From positions 136,142-200,141 of the forward strand of contig NZ_PPQN01000011.1 in NCBI RefSeq assembly GCF_002901995.1: a DNA stretch of 64,000 bases. Direction: 5' to 3'. Below, one piece after another: positions 46,713 through 55,155 of this stretch (its first letter is position 1; each line of letters begins with the position of its first letter). The notes beneath the pieces were generated by a model that ran no database searches, was not told the origin of the DNA, and was given only the letters and a program-made list of their open reading frames with translations. This DNA comes from Staphylococcus coagulans. GTDB lineage: Bacteria; Bacillota; Bacilli; Staphylococcales; Staphylococcaceae. A program made the translations under genes and the position numbers.

Positions 46713-47318
46713 ATGAAAAAAAGAATGTTTGCGAGTTTAGGGCTAACGTTGTTACTAACGGGGTGTGGGAGTCAAAATTTATTGCCTCTTGAAGAAAAAA
46801 GTACGGATTTGAGTGACAAAAATCATGATTTGAAATTAGAAAATCAAGAACTCAAAAATGAAAATCATAAAAAACAAAAGCAATTAGATGCGTTGAAAAA
46901 AGACTCAGAAAATACTGGACAAGCTAAAACAAACAAAAAAATTGCAGATTATTTACAAATATCTTCAAAATATTATGGCTCAGTAACAAAAACAATTAAT
47001 GACTATCAAGCGATTGATAATCAAATTATGAAGAATAAAAAGGATCAAGATGTTATGGATCAACTTGATGGTGTTATTGAAGCGCATGATGATGCGATTA
47101 ATCAATACAAAGAGAGCGTGAATGATTTATCGATTGTAAAAAAAGATGATAATGTAAAAAAACAACATAAACAAGTGTTGAAAGTACAAAAAGACATCAA
47201 AACAGCCTTAACTGAAATTAAAAAAGGTTATGCAAAAAAAGATTTGACTTCTATTCAAAGAGGACGTCAAAATTTGACAAACATTCAAGTAAAGAATGAT
47301 AATTTGAAACAAAATTAA
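46713..47318 (+). CDS. Lipoprotein with coiled coil (YkyA-like)
   Basis: A 201-residue secreted lipoprotein: basic start KKRMF, hydrophobic core, and lipobox LLTGC with Cys18 as the lipidated residue. Residues 30-65 are a heptad-like, Lys/Asn/Glu-rich coiled coil (LKLENQELKNENHKKQKQL), and the rest is helical and strongly basic. It resembles the YkyA family of Bacillus putative cell-wall-binding lipoproteins; function unknown. GGAG lies 8 nt before the ATG. The next gene encodes a small membrane protein 16 bp downstream, so they are likely co-transcribed. Confidence 0.82.
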   Translation: MKKRMFASLGLTLLLTGCGSQNLLPLEEKSTDLSDKNHDLKLENQELKNENHKKQKQLDALKKDSENTGQAKTNKKIADYLQISSKYYGSVTKTINDYQAIDNQIMKNKKDQDVMDQLDGVIEAHDDAINQYKESVNDLSIVKKDDNVKKQHKQVLKVQKDIKTALTEIKKGYAKKDLTSIQRGRQNLTNIQVKNDNLKQN

Positions 47319-47334
47319 AGAGGTGTATATAGAG

Positions 47335-47559
47335 ATGAGCGCTTTGCAAAAAATCCTATTTGGTATCGTGATTATTATTGCGATAATCGGGTTAGTGTTG
47401 AATTTAGATCTTGTTTTATTTGGAATATTTAAATCAATTATCATGCTTATTGTGATGATTGCTGTGATTTATTTGATTTATTTCTTTTTCTTTTTAACGC
47501 CCGATCAAAGAAATTATAAATTGAGAGTGTGGAAAAATCGTTATCGACGCCGCAGATAA
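47335..47559 (+). CDS. Small membrane protein with basic tail
   Basis: A 74-residue protein with two hydrophobic segments (about 6-26 and 32-54: IIMLIVMIAVIYLIYFFFF) and a strongly basic C-terminus ending RYRRRR. It resembles the SA1351-type hypothetical membrane proteins conserved in staphylococci. AGAGGTG is 8 nt before ATG 47335; an ATG four codons earlier overlaps the SD. Function is unknown; it shares a transcript with the preceding lipoprotein. Confidence 0.75.
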   Translation: MSALQKILFGIVIIIAIIGLVLNLDLVLFGIFKSIIMLIVMIAVIYLIYFFFFLTPDQRNYKLRVWKNRYRRRR

Positions 47560-47589
47560 TCCTCTAAGCGAGAAATATTAACTAAGAAC

Positions 47590-47633
47590 AATAAAAAGCA
47601 TGGCACAGTAATTCGCGTCATGCTTTTTATTCA
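47590..47633. terminator. Bidirectional terminator between the small membrane gene and lipM
   Basis: AATAAAAAGCATG (47590-47602) pairs perfectly with CATGCTTTTTATT (47619-47631). The genes on both sides converge on it. Confidence 0.9.
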
Positions 47634-47639
47634 TTGATT

Positions 47640-48470
47640 TTATTTTCTGTATAAAAATGCTTCCGAGCGATATTTTTCTTCCAACGCTTTTACTTCTTCT
47701 TGTTGAGCCTCGGTCAATTCAAGCGGTTGATATTCCAAATCTAAAGCTTTTTTAAAGCCTTCTTTAAAGGCTACTTCCATTTCGGTTAATGATACATGAC
47801 TATCAGACAAATCATTAATTGCAACCGCTTTTTCTACAAAAGCTTCCTTCATTTTGGCTTTTAATCGATCATTTTTAAAAATAAACATATCAAATAGATC
47901 ATCGATATCGACATCTTGTAGTATTGAACCGTGTTGTAAGATAACGCCTTTTTGACGTGTTTGCGCACTTCCGGCGATTTTTTTACCTTCGACAACAAGT
48001 TCATACCAGCTTGGCGCATCGAAACATACCGAACTTCGTGGTTGTTTAAGTTTCTCACGTTCCTCTTTAGAGCGAGGTACTGCAAAATATGCATCAAAAC
48101 CGAGTGACTTGAAGCCTTCCAATAAACCTTCAGAAATGACGCGGTACGCTTCAGTTACTGTTTTAGGCATATCTGGATGAGACTCAGGAACGATCACACT
48201 ATATGTTAACTCTTTATCATGTAAGACACCTCTACCTCCAGTTTGTCGTCTTACAAGTCCGTAACCTTTTTCTTTTACTTTGTCGATATCGATTTCTTTT
48301 GATAAACGTTGGAAATAACCAATCGACAATGTCGGTGGATTCCACGTGTAAAATCTGATGACGGGGTCGATTTCCCCTCTTGAGACAAAGTTTAATAATG
48401 CTTCATCTAATGCCATATTATAATATGGGTCATGGCTCCCTGTATTAATAAAATGCCAAGTTTCTGTCAT
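47640..48470 (-). CDS. lipM: Octanoyltransferase LipM
   Basis: Transfers octanoate from acyl carrier protein to GcvH, the first step of lipoate assembly in Firmicutes. The 276-residue protein has the lipoate/biotin protein ligase fold with [12 protein letters not shown] at 74-85, the catalytic Cys149 in [15 protein letters not shown], and the conserved Lys in KKIAGSAQ at 163-170. A Cys nucleophile at this position identifies LipM rather than LplA. The lipoylated clients GcvH and E2 are relevant to this window (gcv and bfm clusters). Confidence 0.93.
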   Translation of the reverse strand: MTETWHFINTGSHDPYYNMALDEALLNFVSRGEIDPVIRFYTWNPPTLSIGYFQRLSKEIDIDKVKEKGYGLVRRQTGGRGVLHDKELTYSVIVPESHPDMPKTVTEAYRVISEGLLEGFKSLGFDAYFAVPRSKEEREKLKQPRSSVCFDAPSWYELVVEGKKIAGSAQTRQKGVILQHGSILQDVDIDDLFDMFIFKNDRLKAKMKEAFVEKAVAINDLSDSHVSLTEMEVAFKEGFKKALDLEYQPLELTEAQQEEVKALEEKYRSEAFLYRK

Positions 48471-48552
48471 TTGATTTAAAGCCTCCTATGAATGACTTTG
48501 GCATATGTAGTGATTATATAAAAATACTAACATATGTCACAATATAAAAATT

Positions 48553-48581
48553 TTGATAAATCAGTCTATCAGTCTTATAAT
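48553..48581 (+). promoter_or_regulatory. Promoter of the rhodanese-like gene
   Basis: TTGATA (48553-48558) and TATAAT (48576-48581) with exactly 17 bp between: a near-consensus sigma-A promoter 31 bp before the ATG. Confidence 0.85.
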
Positions 48582-48612
48582 AATAATATCGGTATTTTAG
48601 GGAGGATGCAAG

Positions 48613-48999
48613 ATGAGTAACATAACATGGATTGTTTTGATTGTGTTGGCTGCCGTCATTATTTGGATGGTAATTAATTATTTGATTAATAAAAAATCTG
48701 TTACAGAATTGGATCAAGAAGCTTTTCAGCAAGGCATTCGAAAAGCACAAGTCATTGACCTTCGTGAAAAAGCAGATTATGACTATGGTCACATTAATGG
48801 TGCAAGAAACATACCTATGACCATGTTCCGTCAACGCTATCAAGGTTTGCGAAAAGACCAACCGATTTATTTGGTTGATGCCAATGGTATCGCAAGTTAT
48901 CGTGCGGCAAGAACGTTAAAGAAAAAAGGATATAAAGACTTATACATGCTAAAAGGCGGTTACAAAAAGTGGACTGGCAAAATTAAGTCTAAAAAGTAA
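48613..48999 (+). CDS. Membrane-anchored rhodanese-like protein lacking the catalytic Cys
   Basis: A 128-residue protein: an N-terminal membrane helix (about 4-25, ITWIVLIVLAAVIIWMV) and a rhodanese fold (VIDLREKADYDYGHINGARNIPM, later MLKGGYKKW). In active rhodaneses the strand IYLYC is followed by C-x-x-x-x-R; here IYLVDANGIASYR has Asp89 where Cys is expected and Ala94 where Arg is expected, and the protein has no Cys at all. It cannot be a classical sulfurtransferase. AGGGAGG lies 7 nt upstream. It diverges from lipM and faces gcvPB. Confidence 0.85.
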   Translation: MSNITWIVLIVLAAVIIWMVINYLINKKSVTELDQEAFQQGIRKAQVIDLREKADYDYGHINGARNIPMTMFRQRYQGLRKDQPIYLVDANGIASYRAARTLKKKGYKDLYMLKGGYKKWTGKIKSKK

Positions 49000-49004
49000 T
49001 TTTT

Positions 49005-49050
49005 AAAGCTAGAATGCTCCAACTTGACGATGGGGGCTCTAGCTTTATTT
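49005..49050 (+). terminator. Terminator of the rhodanese-like gene
   Basis: AAAGCTAGA (49005-49013) pairs with TCTAGCTTT (49038-49046), with an inner GCTCC/GGGGC helix, followed by ATTTTA. Between this and the gcvPB terminator about 170 bp show no gene. Confidence 0.75.
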
Positions 49051-49214
49051 TAATGCTCAGATAGGTTGGGCTCATCCTCTCTATGAGCTTGTGTTATATA
49101 TCATCGTGTTTAAATGTTACTGTTACTTTAATTGCACGCTTTAACTCAGTTCGATTGCGAATCAAACTGTGTATGCTTCGTATCCTATTGCAGTTAATCA
49201 AATCATTATATTCA

Positions 49215-49258
49215 ATCAAAAGAACCCTAGCGTGTGCTGCTTTGCACGTACTAGGGTT
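49215..49258 (-). terminator. Terminator of the gcv operon
   Basis: AACCCTAGCGTG (49223-49234) pairs with CACGTACTAGGGTT (49245-49258), with a small bulge; minus-strand tail TTCTTTTG. It lies 7 bp from the gcvPB stop. Confidence 0.83.
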
Positions 49259-49264
49259 ATCTTT

Positions 49265-50737
49265 TTATTTTTCTTCTTTTAAATTCTCAAATTTTAATAT
49301 AGGTTTACGTGCTGCTGTTGTTTCATCTAACCGGTCGATTATCGTTGTATGTGGCGCTTCTAAAACCTTATCAGGATCTTCTTCTGCTTCTTTAGCAATT
49401 TGAATTAAAGCGTCACAGAAATAATCTAACGTTTCTTTAGATTCTGTTTCAGTTGGTTCTATCATCATACCTTCATCAACAATGAGAGGGAAATAAACAG
49501 TAGGTGGATGAACACCAAAATCTAAAAGCCGTTTAGCCATATCTAATGTACGCACACCCAATTTTTTCTGTTTTGTACCGCTCAGTACAAATTCATGCTT
49601 ACAATATTGGTCAAATGGAATGACAAAAGTATCTTTAAGTCTCGCTTTCATATAATTTGCATTAAGCACAGCTGCTTCTGACACTTCTCTCAAACCTTGG
49701 TAGCCCATTGAGCGAATATATGTGTAGGCACGTAAATAGATACCAAAATTACCATAAAACGGTTTAACGCGACCAATCGAATGTTTAATTTCATTATCGT
49801 ATTCAAAACGATCTCCATTTTTAACAACAAGTGGTTTTGGTAAATATTCTCGAAGGGCCTTTTTAACACCAATTGGACCTGAACCTGGTCCACCGCCGCC
49901 ATGCGGGCCAGTAAATGTTTTGTGTAAATTAAGATGTACAGCATCAAAGCCCATATCACCAGGTCTAACTTTATCCATTATGGCATTTAAATTAGCGCCA
50001 TCGTAATAAAGCAATCCGCCTGCTTCGTGTACGATGTCTCGAATCTCCATAATATTAGTTTCAAATATTCCTAATGTATTAGGGTTTGTTAACATAATAG
50101 CTGCAGTTTTATCGCTGACTAATTCTTTAAGGTGATCTATATCGACTTCACCTTTTTCATTAGATTTCACAGTGACTGCTTTAAAGCCAGCAAATACGGC
50201 TGAAGCTGGATTTGTACCATGAGCGGAGTCAGGAACGATGACTTCATCACGCTGTGTGTCACCATTTTGTAAATGGTAGGCTTTGAAAATCATTAAAGCA
50301 GTCCACTCACCATGGGCACCAGCAGCGGGTTGTAAAGAAATTTCATCCATGCCAGTAATTTCTTTAAGCTCTTCTTGCAAATTGTAAATAATTTCTAATG
50401 AACCTTGAACTTGATTCACATCTTGAAGCGGGTGTGATTCAGCAAAGCCAGGTATGCGTGCGGCTTTTTCATTTACTTTAGGGTTGTATTTCATTGTACA
50501 AGAACCTAGTGGATAAAAGCCTGTATCTACACCGAAATTTTTATGAGATAGTTCTGTATAATGGCGAACAAGATCTAATTCTGATACTTCTGGAAATTCC
50601 GCCTTATTTTTACGAATGAATTTTGAATCTAGTAACTTTTCCGCGACATTCTCGTTTATCTCTTTTTTAGGTAATGCATAGGCAAAACGCCCTTCTTTTG
50701 AACGTTCAAATATTAATGGACTAGATTTACTTACCAT
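49265..50737 (-). CDS. gcvPB: Glycine dehydrogenase (decarboxylating) subunit 2
   Basis: PLP-binding subunit of the split P-protein of the glycine cleavage system, which decarboxylates glycine and hands the aminomethyl group to lipoyl-GcvH. 490 residues; PLP lysine is Lys273 in [21 protein letters not shown] (quoted part as landmark). [15 protein letters not shown] and [12 protein letters not shown] are further signatures. Overlaps gcvPA by 11 bp. Confidence 0.95.
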   Translation of the reverse strand: MVSKSSPLIFERSKEGRFAYALPKKEINENVAEKLLDSKFIRKNKAEFPEVSELDLVRHYTELSHKNFGVDTGFYPLGSCTMKYNPKVNEKAARIPGFAESHPLQDVNQVQGSLEIIYNLQEELKEITGMDEISLQPAAGAHGEWTALMIFKAYHLQNGDTQRDEVIVPDSAHGTNPASAVFAGFKAVTVKSNEKGEVDIDHLKELVSDKTAAIMLTNPNTLGIFETNIMEIRDIVHEAGGLLYYDGANLNAIMDKVRPGDMGFDAVHLNLHKTFTGPHGGGGPGSGPIGVKKALREYLPKPLVVKNGDRFEYDNEIKHSIGRVKPFYGNFGIYLRAYTYIRSMGYQGLREVSEAAVLNANYMKARLKDTFVIPFDQYCKHEFVLSGTKQKKLGVRTLDMAKRLLDFGVHPPTVYFPLIVDEGMMIEPTETESKETLDYFCDALIQIAKEAEEDPDKVLEAPHTTIIDRLDETTAARKPILKFENLKEEK

Positions 50738-52076
50738 TTAAATCACCCGCTTTCTTAACAAATGTATCAATTTCAGCTTTTGTTCTTAGTTCAGTTACAG
50801 CGACAAGCATATGATTTTTGTATTGGGGATCAACGACACTTAAGTCGAAGCCACCAATAATACCTTCTTCAAGTAATGATGCGTTTACTTCTTCGATAGG
50901 TTTGTTGAATTCAACGACAAATTCATTAAAAGAAGTGTCTTCATTGACTTTAAAACCATTGCTTTTAAACTGAGCTTTAGCATAATTTGCATTTTCAATA
51001 TTTTGTTCAGCTATGTCATAAATGCCTTGTTTACCTAAAGCGGACATCGCTATTGAGGATGCGAGAGCATTTAAAGCTTGATTTGAACAAATGTTAGATG
51101 TAGCTGTTTCACGTCGAATATGTTGCTCGCGCGCCTGTAATGTTAAAACAAAACCGCGGTTACCTTCATCATCTTGTGTTTGACCTACTAAACGTCCAGG
51201 TATCTTTCTCATTAATTGCTTCGTTGTCGCAAAATATCCACAGTGAGGTCCGCCGAATTGAGAAGGGATTCCAAACACTTGTGTATCACCAACAACGATA
51301 TCTGCACCAAATTCTCCTGGTGGCGTTAATAAACCTAATGAAAGTGGATTAGCATAGACAATAAATAAAGCTTTTTTGTCTTTAATAAGCGCTTGAATGG
51401 CTTCTAAATCTTCTATTGAACCATAGAAATTAGGATATTGAACAGCAACAGCTGCTGTGTCATCGTCGATTGCTGCTTCAAGTTTTTCTAAATCAGTGAT
51501 TGTACCTTCTAAATCGACTTCCACAACTTCATATTGCTCACGAATTGCAGAATATGTGTGTAACACTTGTAATGCTTGATAGTGTAAGCCTTTTGAAACC
51601 ACAATTTTACTTTTTTTAGTTTTTCCCCAAGCTAACAAACACGCTTCAGCAAAGCTTGTCATGCCGTCGTACATCGATGAGTTCGCTACGTCCATACCTG
51701 TTAACTCACAAATCATCGTTTGAAACTCAAATATAGCTTGTAGTTCACCTTGTGAAATTTCAGGTTGATAAGGTGTATAAGCAGTGTAGAATTCTGATCT
51801 AGAAATCATGGCATCTACCACTGCAGGTGCATAATGGTCATAAACACCCGCGCCAAGGAAACTTGTATGTGTTTCTTTAGTTGTATTCTTATTTGCAATT
51901 CGATTTAATCGCTTTAGCAATTGGGTCTCTGGTTCAGCTTCTTCGAGATTTAAATCTCGGTTTAGAAGTATATTTTCAGGAACGTCACTATATAAATCTT
52001 GAATTGAGTTTACCCCAATCATTTCTAACATGTCCTTCTCATCTTGTTCAGTTAATGGAATATAACGATGACTCAC
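50727..52076 (-). CDS. gcvPA: Glycine dehydrogenase (decarboxylating) subunit 1
   Basis: Partner of GcvPB; together they equal one long P-protein. 449 residues with [32 protein letters not shown] and [13 protein letters not shown]. Start at GTG 52076 (MSHRYIPLT), supported by GGGAG 8 nt upstream and agreement with the S. aureus start; an in-frame GTG at 52085 overlaps the SD. It follows gcvT by 12 bp. Confidence 0.95.
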   Translation of the reverse strand: MSHRYIPLTEQDEKDMLEMIGVNSIQDLYSDVPENILLNRDLNLEEAEPETQLLKRLNRIANKNTTKETHTSFLGAGVYDHYAPAVVDAMISRSEFYTAYTPYQPEISQGELQAIFEFQTMICELTGMDVANSSMYDGMTSFAEACLLAWGKTKKSKIVVSKGLHYQALQVLHTYSAIREQYEVVEVDLEGTITDLEKLEAAIDDDTAAVAVQYPNFYGSIEDLEAIQALIKDKKALFIVYANPLSLGLLTPPGEFGADIVVGDTQVFGIPSQFGGPHCGYFATTKQLMRKIPGRLVGQTQDDEGNRGFVLTLQAREQHIRRETATSNICSNQALNALASSIAMSALGKQGIYDIAEQNIENANYAKAQFKSNGFKVNEDTSFNEFVVEFNKPIEEVNASLLEEGIIGGFDLSVVDPQYKNHMLVAVTELRTKAEIDTFVKKAGDLNGK

Positions 52077-52088
52077 ACGATTCACTCC

Positions 52089-53180
52089 CTATTTTTCAAT
52101 TTGATTTTTTTTAACAATTTGCGCTTTTACTTGTTTTTTTCTAACTTGTATAATAATTTCTTTTCCCATTTCAAATTCATCACGTTGAATAATTCCCATG
52201 CCAATTGAATGTCCTGTAGAAGGGGACTGAGTTCCAGACGTGACTTCACCTATTTCTTTGCCTTCTAAATTGTAAATGGTATAACCTGTTCGAGGTATCC
52301 CTTTTTCAATCATTCGTAAGCCAATTGTACGTCTTGGCGCACCATTTTCTTTTTGTTCTTTGAGTACTGATTTTCCAATAAAATCGGCTTCAATGAGAGG
52401 TTTAGCGGCAAATGCAATTCCTCCTTCGTAAGGTGTAATCGTTTCACTTAAGTCTTGCCCATGCAGAGGTAAGCCAGCTTCTAAACGTAAAGTATCACGT
52501 GCACCTAAACCACAAGGTACCACATCAAGAGAAAGGAGCTTTTCCCAAATGGTAACAACGTCTGTACTATCGCAATATATTTCGAAACCATCTTCTCCTG
52601 TGTAGCCTGATTGAGATAAAATGACTTTTTTATCAAATAATTCTACCTCTTTTTTAAATTCAAACATTTTCATGTCGCTGATATCATCTTGAACCTGTGC
52701 TTGGATTAATTGACGTGCGTTTGGACCTTGTACAGCGAGTTGTCCGTAGCTTGATGATACATTTTCAATCTTTGCATCAAAATCTTGACTATGGTCAACA
52801 ATCCATTGATAGTCTTTTTCTACATTTGCAGCATTAACAATAAGTAAATAACGTTGCGTATTCAATTGATAAATAACTAAATCATCAATTACACCACCGT
52901 GTTCATTGCACAATGCTGTATATTGCGCTTTTGAAAGTGTTAGTTGTTCTGTGTCGTTTGAAAGTACATACTGTACTAACTTTGCAGCATCAGGACCCTC
53001 GATGATAATTTCCCCCATATGACTCACATCGAATAACCCTACATTAGAACGAACAGCGTTATGCTCTTCTTTAATACTTGAAAATTGAACAGGCATTGCC
53101 CAACCACCGAATTCAACTATTTTTGCACCAGCATCAACATAGTGTTGATATAACGGGGTTTGTTTTAAACCTTCAGACAT
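52089..53180 (-). CDS. gcvT: Aminomethyltransferase (glycine cleavage T-protein)
   Basis: Transfers the methylene group from the H-protein to tetrahydrofolate, releasing ammonia. 363 residues: [43 protein letters not shown], and [20 protein letters not shown] with the folate-binding Asp region. The AGGAGGGTATTTTC before ATG is typical. First gene of gcvT-gcvPA-gcvPB, behind a glycine riboswitch. Confidence 0.95.
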   Translation of the reverse strand: MSEGLKQTPLYQHYVDAGAKIVEFGGWAMPVQFSSIKEEHNAVRSNVGLFDVSHMGEIIIEGPDAAKLVQYVLSNDTEQLTLSKAQYTALCNEHGGVIDDLVIYQLNTQRYLLIVNAANVEKDYQWIVDHSQDFDAKIENVSSSYGQLAVQGPNARQLIQAQVQDDISDMKMFEFKKEVELFDKKVILSQSGYTGEDGFEIYCDSTDVVTIWEKLLSLDVVPCGLGARDTLRLEAGLPLHGQDLSETITPYEGGIAFAAKPLIEADFIGKSVLKEQKENGAPRRTIGLRMIEKGIPRTGYTIYNLEGKEIGEVTSGTQSPSTGHSIGMGIIQRDEFEMGKEIIIQVRKKQVKAQIVKKNQIEK

Positions 53181-53204
53181 GAAAATACCCTCCTAATTGT
53201 TTAA

Positions 53205-53240
53205 TAAAAAAACAGAAGAGTAGTTGAACTACTCCCCTGT
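53205..53240 (-). terminator. Riboswitch-controlled terminator before gcvT
   Basis: On the minus strand ACAGGGGAGTAG (53240-53229) pairs with CTACTCTTCTGT (53223-53212), two G-U pairs, loop 5 nt, followed by TTTTTTT. It is the likely expression platform of the glycine riboswitch: read-through when glycine is bound. Confidence 0.85.
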
Positions 53241-53348
53241 TGAAATCCCTTCAGGAATGCGTCACAATATTATCCTTTTGCCTGAGAGATTCGTAATCCA
53301 AGTTACTTGCTCCTTCGGCGATGGCCCATGCCATGCTCTCTAATATTG
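53241..53348 (-). promoter_or_regulatory. Glycine riboswitch upstream of gcvT
   Basis: The minus strand carries the aptamer core: AGAGAGCATGGCATGGGCC, then ATCGCCGAAGGAGCAAG, then CTCTCAGGCAAAAGGA, the hallmark of the gcvT motif. Only one clear aptamer is visible; the following GACGCATTCCTGAAGGGATT may be a remnant (ghost) of a second. CAATATTA (53348-53341) and TAATATTG (53272-53265) form a perfect 8-bp outer helix. The 5' side of that helix is the end of aroK coding sequence. Confidence 0.92.
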
Positions 53349-53867
53349 ATCGTTCGCAAATATTATGTTTTTAATTTCATTAAGTGTTTCTCGCAATGAT
53401 ATTTTGGATGAAATCTTAATGAATGCGATTTCATTATATCTTGAATTACGACTATAATACAAGCTTTTTAAGGTTTCATGACTTTTTTTGTTTGCATTAG
53501 GTCGATGCGCATCATTTTTGATACGTTCATATAATATTTCAAAGGGGGCGTCTATCCAAACAACAGTTATTTGCTGTTTTTTTAGAAAATTGAATGTTTG
53601 ATCATCTGATAGAATACCGCCACCTGTGGCTATAATATCATATTTTTCTAGTGCCTGTTTTAAATATTGATATTCATATTTTCTAAATGCTTTTTCACCT
53701 TCTAACTCAAAAATTTCTGGAATTGATTGATTCAATTGCGCTTCAATCAAGATGTCTAAATCAGTAAATGAGCAATTGAGTTCATGTGATAAAATTTTGC
53801 CAATTGTGGATTTACCTGCGCCCATGAATCCTATTAGTACGATAGGCATTTTACTAGTTGTCTTCAA
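53340..53867 (-). CDS. aroK: Shikimate kinase
   Basis: Phosphorylates shikimate in the route to chorismate and aromatic amino acids. 175 residues; P-loop GFMGAGKST at 13-21, DLDILIE for Mg and shikimate, IIATGGGILSDD, and HRPNANKKS in the lid. The start is TTG 53867 with AGGTGAG 7 nt upstream; an ATG six codons on has no SD. It follows comGG by 3 bp, so it is probably read with the comG transcript or from an internal promoter. Its last three codons and stop form part of the glycine riboswitch. Confidence 0.93.
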   Translation of the reverse strand: MKTTSKMPIVLIGFMGAGKSTIGKILSHELNCSFTDLDILIEAQLNQSIPEIFELEGEKAFRKYEYQYLKQALEKYDIIATGGGILSDDQTFNFLKKQQITVVWIDAPFEILYERIKNDAHRPNANKKSHETLKSLYYSRNSRYNEIAFIKISSKISLRETLNEIKNIIFANDQY

Positions 53868-53870
53868 TCG

Positions 53871-54071
53871 TTACTCACCTTTTTCTATTGTTTGCCTAAT
53901 GTGATGTTCATAATCATCAGAAATAGCATCTATTGCTTGTAATTTTAGACTATAAATCATTAAATAAAAAGCATTAAATGAAAAATAAGCAGTAAATATA
54001 ACGAGTAATAAAGGTAGTGTGAACCCTTTTTTAGAACAGAATTTCTTTTTCGTGAAAACCATTCCTTTCAC
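53871..54071 (-). CDS. ComGG-like minor competence pseudopilin
   Basis: A 66-residue protein placed where ComGG is encoded. It has a prepilin-like N-terminus, SKKGFTLPLLLVIFTAYFSFNAFY: KKG before a hydrophobic helix, but Pro instead of Glu at position 5 of the mature form. The rest is short and charged. Only a GTG (54071) or ATG (54062) start is available and neither has a good SD; its first 41 bp overlap comGF, so translation is probably coupled. ComGG is assigned by position, not by sequence. Confidence 0.6.
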   Translation of the reverse strand: MKGMVFTKKKFCSKKGFTLPLLLVIFTAYFSFNAFYLMIYSLKLQAIDAISDDYEHHIRQTIEKGE

Positions 54072-54516
54072 GGTACTTTATATGCATTAAAATATATTTG
54101 TTACTAACTTTTGTGAAAACTACGTTCATAACCTCATTACATAGCGTAATATTTCCTCTATGATTTACAGTTTTAATAATCTTTTGATTTTGAAGATAAT
54201 AAGTAATTTTAGATTGTTTGTTTTGAATTTCAATCCCCTTTTTTAGTATCAATACATCTTTAATATCAGTGCGGTTCAAATGGTCAGAGATATCTTTAAT
54301 CATCATTTCTAAATCATAAGTTCTATCATCAAAGAGTGTGTGTTTAAGTTGGCTGAATGTCATGATAAAAATTGGCATGAGCATCATGATTAAGCATTGC
54401 GCTAGTAATGCAATCAAACTTTCAATGAGTGTGAATCCCCTTTTTGATATAACAATATTTTTGATGTGACTGTAAATTTTGTATACAAATCCTTTGTTTC
54501 TGAGGAATGACTTCAT
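54031..54516 (-). CDS. comGF: ComGF-like minor competence pseudopilin
   Basis: Minor pseudopilin of the DNA-uptake pilus, 161 residues from ATG 54516. A prepilin motif SKRGFTLIESLIALLAQ appears at residues 24-40, which gives an unusually long leader of 27 residues; no ATG, GTG or TTG lies closer, and the ATG used has no convincing SD. The first 95 bp overlap the end of comGE in another frame. After the membrane helix the sequence (FSQLKHTLFDDRTYDLEMMI, ILKKGIEIQNKQSKITYYLQNQKIIKTVNHRG) matches the ComGF pattern. Start is uncertain. Confidence 0.75.
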   Translation of the reverse strand: MKSFLRNKGFVYKIYSHIKNIVISKRGFTLIESLIALLAQCLIMMLMPIFIMTFSQLKHTLFDDRTYDLEMMIKDISDHLNRTDIKDVLILKKGIEIQNKQSKITYYLQNQKIIKTVNHRGNITLCNEVMNVVFTKVSNKYILMHIKYRERNGFHEKEILF

Positions 54517-54721
54517 AATTTGCTATTCTTAACCTTTCATGTGGAATATTTTTTCTAACAATTTGGTATAGTGCTCGCTTTAGCTCCAATTGTTCGACTT
54601 GATTCCGGTAAGTGGCTAACATTTGTTGATTTAACGGAAGTATTTGATTCGTTAAAACAACTAAGACAGAAATCGCAAAAAGCGCTTCTATTAATAAGTA
54701 ACCTTTTTTTATTTTAAATAT
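54422..54721 (-). CDS. comGE: ComGE-like minor pseudopilin without a canonical start codon
   Basis: Between a stop at 54745-54743 and its own stop at 54422 the frame is open, but the first ATG is at 54622. The region before it encodes KIKKGYLLIEALFAISVLVVL, an unmistakable prepilin signal (cleavage after KKG, Glu at +5), so starting at 54622 would remove the functional N-terminus. No ATG, GTG, TTG or CTG lies upstream; an AUA at 54721 is 11 nt after AAGGGAGG. The coordinates given assume that AUA; a -1 frameshift from comGD is the alternative (see separate entry). The predicted mature protein is about 90 residues. Confidence 0.6.
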   Translation of the reverse strand: MFKIKKGYLLIEALFAISVLVVLTNQILPLNQQMLATYRNQVEQLELKRALYQIVRKNIPHERLRIANYEVIPQKQRICIQNLQSHQKYCYIKKGIHTH

Positions 54722-55155
54722 TTGATACGGTACCTCCCTTGTTCAATATGAAAAATCAGAGCAATCGTTTGTCCTTGATATTCAAAATATAGCGTTCCAA
54801 ACTTTGAAATTTGTCCTTTTTTATCAAATTTAAGATATGGTAGATTAGAACTCGTTTTTAAGTTAAGAGGATTTAATTTAAGCAAGCGTGTTGTTTGAGG
54901 ATATGAAGTAACTATTTTAATGTCATTGTATTGTTTACGAAAAAGCATCAATATGGACTGATGATGTTTTATCGCCTGTGATTGATAGAAATCAATCTCG
55001 CTTGTAAGCTTTTTAATTTCATATTCACATTGTAGATGAGAGAAATCAAATTTTGGATGTGTAATCACAATGGATAGAAAAACTATGATAATTGATAACA
55101 CAACTAGCATTTCTACAAGTGTATAGCCATCACGACGCAATCGCTTCGCCTGCAT
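54709..55155 (-). CDS. comGD: ComGD-like minor competence pseudopilin
   Basis: 148-residue minor pseudopilin. Prepilin site RRDGYTLVEMLVVLSIII at residues 7-24, cleaved after Gly10, Glu15 at +5. The rest is beta-rich with few motifs. It overlaps comGC by 26 bp. The zero-frame end reads TAT-TTA-AAA-TAA, so the gene ends on a T-TTA-AAA heptamer. Confidence 0.82.
   Translation of the reverse strand: MQAKRLRRDGYTLVEMLVVLSIIIVFLSIVITHPKFDFSHLQCEYEIKKLTSEIDFYQSQAIKHHQSILMLFRKQYNDIKIVTSYPQTTRLLKLNPLNLKTSSNLPYLKFDKKGQISKFGTLYFEYQGQTIALIFHIEQGRYRIKYLK
54712..54740 (-). other. Candidate -1 frameshift site at the comGD/comGE junction
   Basis: Minus strand: AAGGGAGG at 54740-54733, 14-nt spacer, then slippery heptamer T TTA AAA at 54718-54712 in the comGD frame, then stop TAA (54711-54709). 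A -1 slip continues as ATA-AAA-AAA-GGT-TAC into the comGE frame. An upstream SD-like element 10-14 nt before a slippery heptamer is the arrangement that stimulates frameshifting in E. coli dnaX. Confidence 0.5.

Noticed and set aside
54422-54622. 66-residue ORF from ATG 54622 as the whole comGE
   Set aside because: The open frame continues upstream with a perfect prepilin signal; starting at 54622 would delete it, and no SD precedes that ATG.
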